Of a DNA stretch of 57,329 nucleotides, positions 42,526 through 49,303 are shown piece by piece. Every line of letters starts with the position of its first letter. The stretch's first letter is position 1. A program made the position numbers and the translations under genes. This DNA comes from Caryophanales bacterium UBA1744 (lineage in GTDB: Bacteria; Bacillota_I; Bacilli_A; RFN20; CAG-826): NCBI GenBank assembly GCA_002314915.1, contig DCHU01000081.1:300-57628 (forward strand), written 5' to 3'. The notes beneath the pieces are model-generated. The model made no database searches, was not told where the DNA came from, and was given only the letters and a program-made list of their open reading frames with translations.

Positions 42526-42700
42526 CACCCTTAAGGGTAGCGAAATCTAACTACAGTTGATACAATTAGTCCGTACCTAAGGTACTTACCCATAGATTTA
42601 TTTGGGAATTGGTTTATCGGGGCAACCCGTAAATATATAACAATTTAGCAAAGCCCTTTTCTTTGGGTATGGTATGCCTTTCGACTGATTTTATTAGGAG
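42526..42700 (+). ncRNA. Candidate structured leader or small RNA upstream of rny
   Basis: A 287-base gap before rny holds several hairpins: ACCCTT/AAGGGT, AAATCTA (42543-42549) with TAGATTT (42593-42599) enclosing GTACC-TAA-GGTAC (42573-42585), and CGGG-GCAA-CCCG, a stem closed by a GNRA-type loop. GGGTA (42535) and TACCC (42588) could form an alternative pairing. No known riboswitch consensus was recognised. The role is unknown; it could control rny or be a separate small RNA. AGGAG lies 8 bases before the rny ATG. Confidence 0.4.
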
Positions 42701-42708
42701 TTTTAAAT

Positions 42709-44274
42709 ATGGATCCAGTATTAGCTGGCGTCATAGGCGGAATTGTCGGCTTGGTTGTCGGCATCGGTGCCGTTGTCGCCGTATTCATGTTAGTTCCTTC
42801 TTTAAGGAAAAAATCAGCATCTAAGCAGGCAAAGGGCATCATTCGTGATGCTGAGATTGAAGGAGAAAAGATCCTCAAGAATGCCAAGATCGATGCTAAA
42901 CAAGCTGCATTCGAAGCGAAGCAGCAGGCACAGAACGAAATCCGTGTCATGAAGTCTGAAGCCTTAACAGAACAGGCTAAGTTAGACGCTAGAGAAGCTT
43001 CACTCAATTCACGTGAAAAGGATATGAACCGCAAGGAGCAGTCCTTAGACGCAAAGAATGACAATCTCGACAAAAAGATTGAGGCTTACGAGAATAAGAC
43101 CGCTCAGTTAGATGAGAAGATCAACGCAATCCTCGCTGAACTCGAGAAAGTCGCAGGAATGTCCGTCAAAGAAGCACATGACGAAATCATGGCTAGAGTC
43201 GAATCTAAGATGTCTACCGAAATTGCGCAGTACATCAAGAACGCTCAGGATGATGCAAAGTCACAGGCTGAGGCATTCGCAAAAGACATCATCTCCATCG
43301 CATGCGACAAGTACGCTCAGGATGTTGTCACAGAGAGAACAGTTGCTGTTATCCCTCTCCCATCAGATGACCTTAAGGGCCGTTTAATCGGACGTGAAGG
43401 ACGTAACATCAGAGTTCTTGAACAGGTCCTCGGTGTTGACCTTGTCATCGATGACACACCAGAAGTCATCACAGTTTCATGTTTCGATCCAATCAGAAGA
43501 GAAATTGCTAGAAGAACTATCGAGTCTCTCGTTAAGGATGGACGTATCCAGCCTGGAAGAATCGAAGAAGTTGCAGCAAAGATGAAAAAAGACCTCGAAG
43601 TCGAAACTCAGAAGGCTGGTGAAGAAGCAGCATTCAAACTCGGCTTACCAAGAGTCAACAGAGAACTTCTCGGCTATGTCGGAAGACTCAAATACAGAAC
43701 CTCATACGGACAGAACGCGCTTACGCACTCAATGGAAGTCGCTTACCTTTGCGGAATTATGGCAGGAGAACTCAAACTCGATGTCAACCTCGCAAGACGT
43801 GCAGGCTTACTCCATGATATCGGTAAGTCTGTTGACTTCGAAATGGAAGGTTCACACGTATTCCTCGGCTCAGACCTCGCGAAGAAGTATAACGAGCCAG
43901 AAATCGTCGTTAACTCAATCGAATCACACCACGGCGACGTTGAAGCTAAGTCGGTTATCGCTCACTTAGTTGCAGCTGCCGACACATTATCCGCTGCTAG
44001 ACCAGGCTCTAGATCAGAGACAATGGAAACATACATCAAGCGTATCACTCAGCTCGAAGAAATCGCTAAGGGATACGATGGAGTTCAGCAGGCTTACGCA
44101 ATGCAGTCAGGCCGTGAAATCCGTGTCATGGTCCTTCCAGAGAAGATTTCAGATCTTGAAGCAGTTAAGTTAGCTCAGGAGATGAGAGAAAAAATCGAGA
44201 CAACGATGACATACCCAGGTCAGATCAAGATCTCTGTCATCCGTGAATATCGTGCAGTTGAAACCGCTAAATAA
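42709..44274 (+). CDS. rny: Ribonuclease Y
   Basis: 521 residues, usual length. One N-terminal membrane helix (about 6-30), a long coiled coil (about 40-200), a KH domain (G-R-L-I-G-R-E-G-R-N-I-R) and an HD domain (T-H-S-M-E-V-A, L-L-H-D-I-G-K-S). It is the main endoribonuclease that starts mRNA decay in Bacillus-type cells and sits at the membrane. The gene is followed by miaB carrying a YlbF-like domain, which is relevant because YlbF/YmcA proteins steer RNase Y. Confidence 0.98.
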   Translation: MDPVLAGVIGGIVGLVVGIGAVVAVFMLVPSLRKKSASKQAKGIIRDAEIEGEKILKNAKIDAKQAAFEAKQQAQNEIRVMKSEALTEQAKLDAREASLNSREKDMNRKEQSLDAKNDNLDKKIEAYENKTAQLDEKINAILAELEKVAGMSVKEAHDEIMARVESKMSTEIAQYIKNAQDDAKSQAEAFAKDIISIACDKYAQDVVTERTVAVIPLPSDDLKGRLIGREGRNIRVLEQVLGVDLVIDDTPEVITVSCFDPIRREIARRTIESLVKDGRIQPGRIEEVAAKMKKDLEVETQKAGEEAAFKLGLPRVNRELLGYVGRLKYRTSYGQNALTHSMEVAYLCGIMAGELKLDVNLARRAGLLHDIGKSVDFEMEGSHVFLGSDLAKKYNEPEIVVNSIESHHGDVEAKSVIAHLVAAADTLSAARPGSRSETMETYIKRITQLEEIAKGYDGVQQAYAMQSGREIRVMVLPEKISDLEAVKLAQEMREKIETTMTYPGQIKISVIREYRAVETAK

Positions 44275-44287
44275 TTGGCGGTTTTTT
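44261..44287 (+). terminator. Terminator overlapping the end of rny
   Basis: AAACCGC (within the last rny codons) pairs with GCGGTTT and is followed by TTTT. It may only partly stop transcription into miaB. Confidence 0.75.
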
Positions 44288-44326
44288 CTGCTCTAAAGAT
44301 AATATATTTCAAGTTGGAGGAACAGT

Positions 44327-46066
44327 ATGAAAAAGAGTAAGAACAACATACTTCCAAATCAGAAAGATGCCTCAAAAAGACCAGAGCATATCAGCACAGT
44401 CATTGATCCAAACAATGTACCTGATTACCTCAAAGGATATTTGGCAGGCAAACTTTTCTATATCAAGACATTTGGCTGCCAGGCAAACATCAGAGATGAA
44501 GAGATAATGGCAGGCTATCTTTCTTTGGCGGGAATGATCAGAACCGAAGATCCTAAAATGGCCGATTTGGCGGTTATCAACACGTGCGCTGTTAGAGAAA
44601 ACGCTGAAGACAAAGTCTTCGGTGAAATTGGCTCTTTCAAGGGCAATCACCAAAGAAACAAACAGTTCTTACTCGTTATCGCAGGATGCGTCATGCAGGA
44701 AGATGGAATTGCCCTTCAGTTAACTGAAACATATCCATGGATTTCCTTAATCATCGGAACCCACGATGTCCATAACCTCCTCCCGTTACTAAACGATGTT
44801 GTAAAAAAACAACAGTCGCTCATCAACGTCAGATCGTTTGCTTCTGAAATTGTTGAGAACATGCCTTCAAACCGCTTATCCAATTTCCAGGCATTCGTTA
44901 ACATCTCTTATGGATGCGACAAGTACTGCACATACTGCATTGTCCCTTACACAAGAGGAAGAGAGCGTTCACGCAAAGCGGAAGACGTAATCAGAGAATG
45001 CAAGAAGCTTTCCGACGAGGGTTATAAAGAAATCTGTCTCCTTGGCCAGAACGTAAATTCATATGGTTTGGACTTGGATGATGGAACGAATTTCGCAAAC
45101 CTCCTGGAAGAAGTTGCTAAGTTAGGTGTCCCTAGAGTCAAATTCCTCACCTCATATCCTAGCCAATTCAGCGATGACATGATTGAGGTCATGGCTAAAT
45201 ATGACAACATCATTCCTTGGCTTCATTTCCCAGTACAGTCCGGTTCTACCAGCTGTTTGAAGAGAATGGGTAGACGTTATACAAGAGAAGAGTACTTAGA
45301 GAAAGTAAGAAAGATTAGAGCAAAGATTCCAAATATCGCTCTTACAACTGATATCATCGTAGGTTTCCCTGGTGAGACAGAGGAAGAATTCGAAGATACG
45401 CTTTCATTATGCAAAGAAGTCAGATACAGTTCTGCATTCACATTCATCTATTCCGCTAGACAAGGAACTCCTGCTGCTAAGATGGAACAACTCGATCCTG
45501 CAATTCAGCATGAGAGATTTGATAGATTAAAAGCGGTCATTGAGGAAACGACAGCCGAACATTCCGCAACAATGGTCGGAAACACATATAACGTTTTAGT
45601 AATCGGTCCATCAAAGAAGAACAGCGATGTTTTAACATCTTATGCCGAGAACGGAAAACCTGTTAACTTCAGGGGACCAGAATACTTAACCGGGTGCATA
45701 GTGCCAGTTAAGATTCTTGAGACCCATACATATTCGTTAATAGGCGAATTGACCGAAGATCCTTTAGTCCTTAAGGCTAAGGAAGTGGCTTTCCATATGT
45801 CTAGAGATCCTCTTCTTAGAGAGTACCTCGCGCTTGATAAAGCGATTAGAAACGACGAGACGATTAAGTCTCTTGCCTTAAAGATTGTCGAAGAGAAAAA
45901 GGCTATGGCTGAAAACTTCACCAACAGCGATGAACACGCCAAGCACAAAGCGCTTTATGTGGAAGCATTGGAATCGTTGAAGAACAACCCTTTAATCTCT
46001 AATAGAAATGAACTTCTTTCGCTGGTTGAGGAAAGACTTTTAGCTGTGAGGGATGCGATTAGATGA
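44327..46066 (+). CDS. miaB: tRNA methylthiotransferase MiaB fused to a C-terminal YlbF/YmcA-like domain
   Basis: 579 residues against about 440-510 for MiaB. Order: N-terminal UPF0004 domain with Cys at about 51, 87 and 121 (second [4Fe-4S] cluster); radical SAM core with C-x3-C-x2-C at about 197-204; TRAM domain to about 470. MiaB adds the methylthio group to i6A37 of tRNA. Residues about 477-579 form an all-helical extension (K-A-K-E-V-A-F-H-M-S-R-D-P, Y-L-A-L-D-K-A-I, L-Y-V-E-A-L-E-S-L) that looks like the Com_YlbF family. In Bacillus, ymcA is the gene right after miaB, so a fusion of the two is the simple explanation. GGAGG precedes ATG. Confidence 0.9.
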   Translation: MKKSKNNILPNQKDASKRPEHISTVIDPNNVPDYLKGYLAGKLFYIKTFGCQANIRDEEIMAGYLSLAGMIRTEDPKMADLAVINTCAVRENAEDKVFGEIGSFKGNHQRNKQFLLVIAGCVMQEDGIALQLTETYPWISLIIGTHDVHNLLPLLNDVVKKQQSLINVRSFASEIVENMPSNRLSNFQAFVNISYGCDKYCTYCIVPYTRGRERSRKAEDVIRECKKLSDEGYKEICLLGQNVNSYGLDLDDGTNFANLLEEVAKLGVPRVKFLTSYPSQFSDDMIEVMAKYDNIIPWLHFPVQSGSTSCLKRMGRRYTREEYLEKVRKIRAKIPNIALTTDIIVGFPGETEEEFEDTLSLCKEVRYSSAFTFIYSARQGTPAAKMEQLDPAIQHERFDRLKAVIEETTAEHSATMVGNTYNVLVIGPSKKNSDVLTSYAENGKPVNFRGPEYLTGCIVPVKILETHTYSLIGELTEDPLVLKAKEVAFHMSRDPLLREYLALDKAIRNDETIKSLALKIVEEKKAMAENFTNSDEHAKHKALYVEALESLKNNPLISNRNELLSLVEERLLAVRDAIR

Positions 46067-46962
46067 TTATCGTTTTAACGGGGGCAACTGGTAGCGGAAA
46101 ATCACGCCTTGCAATTGATCTCGCCAAACGAATCGATGGCGAAATTATCAATGGCGACGCTTTCCAAGTGTACAAGGGCATTGAAATTGCTACTGCAGCT
46201 CCAACCGAGGAAGAAAAAAGAGAAGTTCCACACCATCTATTCTCATTTTTAGAATGTGATGACGGATATGATATCTCAAGATATCAGAAAGACCTTAGAT
46301 CAAAACTCGATGAAGTGTTATCCAGAAACAAAACTCCTATCATAGTGGGTGGTAGTGGACTTTATTTAAGAAGTGCTCTATATGACTATGATTTATCAAC
46401 AGATACATCCAGTGTTGATATGTCCTCTTACGAAAAGATGGATAATAGAGAACTTCATGATGTACTGGAGAAATTAGACCCTGAAGAAGCCAAGAAGATT
46501 CATGAGAACAACAGGCGCAGAGTCTTGCGTTCAATCGAAGTGTGTCTTGCTAATAACGGCCCAAAAACCGAGATGATAAAGGCCCAGACTCATGAGCCAA
46601 TATATAAAGATTGCTTATTCTTTGAACTAAAAAGAGACAGAGAACAGCTCTATCCGCATGTTGAAAAAAGAATTGATGAGATGGTGAGAACTGGCATGGT
46701 CGAACAAACCGTTGCCATGATCAAGAAATATGGGAAAGACGCCCCAGCATTTAAAGCTATCGGCATTAAGGAATTCTTCCCGTATGTTGATGGAACTGCC
46801 TCACTAGAAGATTGCATTACCACAATCAAAACCAACACCAGGCACTACGTTAAGAGACAAGAGACATTCTTCAGGCATCAGTTCAATCTCATCGAGATTT
46901 CCGGTGTTGAAGACATACTTAAAACGATTGAGAATTATTCTAAAGTCGGAGGTTCGAAATGA
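46063..46962 (+). CDS. miaA: tRNA dimethylallyltransferase MiaA
   Basis: 299 residues. P-loop G-A-T-G-S-G-K-S, N-G-D-A-F-Q-V-Y-K-G, G-G-S-G-L-Y-L-R-S-A, and the C-terminal F-K-A-I-G-I-K-E-F plus T-R-H-Y-V-K-R-Q-x-T-F-F-R. It adds the dimethylallyl group to A37, the substrate MiaB then methylthiolates. The ATGA overlap with miaB couples the two steps. mutS and mutL, often between these genes in Bacillus, are absent. Confidence 0.97.
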   Translation: MIIVLTGATGSGKSRLAIDLAKRIDGEIINGDAFQVYKGIEIATAAPTEEEKREVPHHLFSFLECDDGYDISRYQKDLRSKLDEVLSRNKTPIIVGGSGLYLRSALYDYDLSTDTSSVDMSSYEKMDNRELHDVLEKLDPEEAKKIHENNRRRVLRSIEVCLANNGPKTEMIKAQTHEPIYKDCLFFELKRDREQLYPHVEKRIDEMVRTGMVEQTVAMIKKYGKDAPAFKAIGIKEFFPYVDGTASLEDCITTIKTNTRHYVKRQETFFRHQFNLIEISGVEDILKTIENYSKVGGSK

Positions 46963-47183
46963 TTATTCCAAATTATGGTTTGTATGATGAAGTTGAGATG
47001 AAGAAACCTCATCCATGCAAAGGGAGAACTAAAAGATTCCAAATAGTACGTGTTGGCGCGGACATCAAAATAATGTGCATGGGATGTGGCAATGTCATTA
47101 TGCTCGACAGAGATGCTTTCAACCAGAGAATCAAAAAAGTAATAGGTTCACATGAGGGACCACTTAAAGTAGAGGGAAAATAA
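46959..47183 (+). CDS. DUF951 (YyzM-like) small protein
   Basis: 74 residues. Y-x-L-Y-D-E-V-E-M-K-K-P-H-P-C near the start and I-M-C-M-G-C-G in the middle give the Cys set of the DUF951 family, which may bind Zn (inference). The R-F-Q-I-V-R-V-G-A-D-I pattern is also typical. The family is widespread in Firmicutes with unknown function. It overlaps miaA by 4 bases; GGAGG precedes ATG. Confidence 0.88.
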   Translation: MIIPNYGLYDEVEMKKPHPCKGRTKRFQIVRVGADIKIMCMGCGNVIMLDRDAFNQRIKKVIGSHEGPLKVEGK

Positions 47184-47197
47184 ATCCCTCTTTTTTA
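47171..47197 (+). terminator. Terminator overlapping the DUF951 stop
   Basis: AGAGGGA...TCCCTCT then TTTTT; the 5' arm is inside the coding end. Confidence 0.85.
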
Positions 47198-47200
47198 AAC

Positions 47201-47239
47201 TTTTAGGGAAAAAAACACGAATTCGCCTCTATTAAATAG
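47201..47239 (+). promoter_or_regulatory. ABC operon promoter with TTTTAGGG/A-tract motif
   Basis: TTTTAGGGAAAAAAA starts at 47201 and the -10-like TATTAAATAG starts at 47230, 29 bases after the first T, the same layout as before recX and recA. Confidence 0.7.
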
Positions 47240-47254
47240 TAGAGGTGTTTTTTT

Positions 47255-49303
47255 GTGATCGAATTAGTAAACGTTGGAAAGAAATATAAAGATGCCGAAT
47301 CCGAGAGATGGGTTTTAAGAGGTGTCACAGCGACAATCCCTGGTATTGGGTTGGTTGCAATAAAAGGAGAATCAGGAAGCGGCAAATCAACTTTGCTGAA
47401 TCTCTTGTCTCTACAAGAAAAATTGGATGAGGGGACTATCAGAATTAACGGTAGAAACTCGGAAAAACTTAACGAAAAAGATAAAGAGGATTTACGGTTG
47501 TTTGAGTATGGGTTCATTTATCAGCACTTCAATTTGTTTGACGAGTTAACCGCTTTTGAAAACGTTCAATTAGCCTTAGATATTTCAGGAGGCAATCCGA
47601 AGATGAATGAGGAAGCCGTGAATGCCATTTTCCAAAAATACGGCTTAGGAAGTCTGAAAGACAAGAGATGTTCAATACTATCGGGCGGTGAAAAGCAGAG
47701 AATAGCCTTTCTGAGAGCAATTGTTAGGAACCCCCGAATCATCCTTGCAGATGAACCAACAGGCGCTCTGGATGCCAAAAACGAGAAGCTGATAATGGAA
47801 GCTTTAAAAGAGTATTCCAAAGACCATTTGGTCTTAATGGTTTCCCATAATCAGAGGGTCATTAAGAAATATGCTGATCAGGTTTTCACTGTTGAAGGAG
47901 GAAAACTTGAAACAGAATCGAAAATGAGAAAGAAGAAGGAAAATCTCAACAATGACAGAAAAGAAAGAGGAAGAAACAAGTCTTGGATATTCAACGTCGT
48001 TAAAAAAAGACTCAAATCGGATTGGAAAAGGAATGTTCTTTCTTTTGCTGGCTCTCTTGTCTCCATTGGTGGCGTTCTCATCTCTCTTGGCTTCATGTCT
48101 AGTTCGAAAGAAACGCTCAACAAAGAGAAAAAGAACACCCTGCTCTATACGTCAGCCTCGGTGTCAATCCAGGAGTCGTATGAAATAGAAGGATCCCCTC
48201 TTACTCTTACAAGGACCGAACGACCATCGAAAGAGAAGATTAAGGAGTTGTTTGGCGATAATGTAACTATAGAGAATGACTATTCTTATTTCCTGCCGTC
48301 ATATTCAGCATACACCATTAATGGTGAACAGAGAGATCCGGTTCAGTTCTCACCGATATCCGACATCTCTTTGGCTGATAGGACAACTCTTGATGTGTAT
48401 GACGGAATTCTTCCTCAGCGTAACTCTCTTGAATATGTGCTTGTGAACAAAGAATTCGCATCGATGTTTAACGAATCTGTTTCCCAACATGAAATCAGGA
48501 TTTCAAATGCTGTGACGATTGAAATCGACGGAGTTCAAGATGAACTAAACTTGGAATTCGTCTTCTATATAGCTGGTGTAGTGGAGGAATTCTCCTTCCT
48601 TAATTCTCCCCGTGTCTATTATTCGAATTATTCACTCCGTTCTTTCTTTGACAGGATGAGGCTTGAAAACATATCAGCGGTCAAGGGCGAATACTATGAC
48701 GTGCTTGATTTATTAGAGGACGCAAGCGGCGACAGTCCATATGCGTCATATTCATACAATATTTTCTTCCCAGAGAGATACGGTCAGTTTGTTGAACAAT
48801 TGTCCAAGAAATCATCATCCTTGGTAATCAAATCCCAGGCATTTGAGGTTGCGGACACCTTTTCTCAACTCATTGACTCGTTTTCCGTTGCGCTCATCCC
48901 TTTTTTGGTCCTTGTCGGAATTGGGGCGGTTGCTATCACTTGTTTTACGTCCTATTCGCTTTATTTATCTAAAAGGAAAGAATCGGCGATACTTTCCGCT
49001 CTTGGGTGCAGAAGCGAGGATATTTCCAATTCTCTTTTATACGAGAGCGTAATCGTGTGTGGATTGGCCGGAATGATATCTCTGGCTTGCTCCTTCCCAC
49101 TATCAAGAGTGTTTTCCCTAATTGTTAAGAACGAAACGTCAATCGGAAGTCTGATTAATCTAGATCTTAATTGTTTTGGGATCCCGTTATTGCCGCTGTT
49201 GGTAGTTATTGTAATGTCTCTTGGTTTTCCAATTATAGGAATGGCTTTGCCTAAATGGGCAAGCAAGAGAAGTTCGTTAGTGAAGGAGCTCGCAGATGAA
49301 TAA
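47255..49303 (+). CDS. ABC exporter protein with fused ATPase and FtsX/MacB-type permease (1)
   Basis: 682 residues. N-terminal ATPase (about 1-220): Walker A G-E-S-G-S-G-K-S-T, signature L-S-G-G-E-K-Q-R, Walker B I-I-L-A-D-E-P-T-G-A-L-D. A charged linker leads to a permease with one helix at about 265-285, a large extracytoplasmic domain (about 290-540) and three C-terminal helices, the MacB-type layout with the ATPase first. Such proteins move peptides or lipoproteins or act as mechanotransmitters. The start is GTG at 47255 with AGAGGTG upstream. It overlaps the next ABC gene by 8 bases, so the two probably form a heterodimer. Confidence 0.85.
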   Translation: MIELVNVGKKYKDAESERWVLRGVTATIPGIGLVAIKGESGSGKSTLLNLLSLQEKLDEGTIRINGRNSEKLNEKDKEDLRLFEYGFIYQHFNLFDELTAFENVQLALDISGGNPKMNEEAVNAIFQKYGLGSLKDKRCSILSGGEKQRIAFLRAIVRNPRIILADEPTGALDAKNEKLIMEALKEYSKDHLVLMVSHNQRVIKKYADQVFTVEGGKLETESKMRKKKENLNNDRKERGRNKSWIFNVVKKRLKSDWKRNVLSFAGSLVSIGGVLISLGFMSSSKETLNKEKKNTLLYTSASVSIQESYEIEGSPLTLTRTERPSKEKIKELFGDNVTIENDYSYFLPSYSAYTINGEQRDPVQFSPISDISLADRTTLDVYDGILPQRNSLEYVLVNKEFASMFNESVSQHEIRISNAVTIEIDGVQDELNLEFVFYIAGVVEEFSFLNSPRVYYSNYSLRSFFDRMRLENISAVKGEYYDVLDLLEDASGDSPYASYSYNIFFPERYGQFVEQLSKKSSSLVIKSQAFEVADTFSQLIDSFSVALIPFLVLVGIGAVAITCFTSYSLYLSKRKESAILSALGCRSEDISNSLLYESVIVCGLAGMISLACSFPLSRVFSLIVKNETSIGSLINLDLNCFGIPLLPLLVVIVMSLGFPIIGMALPKWASKRSSLVKELADE

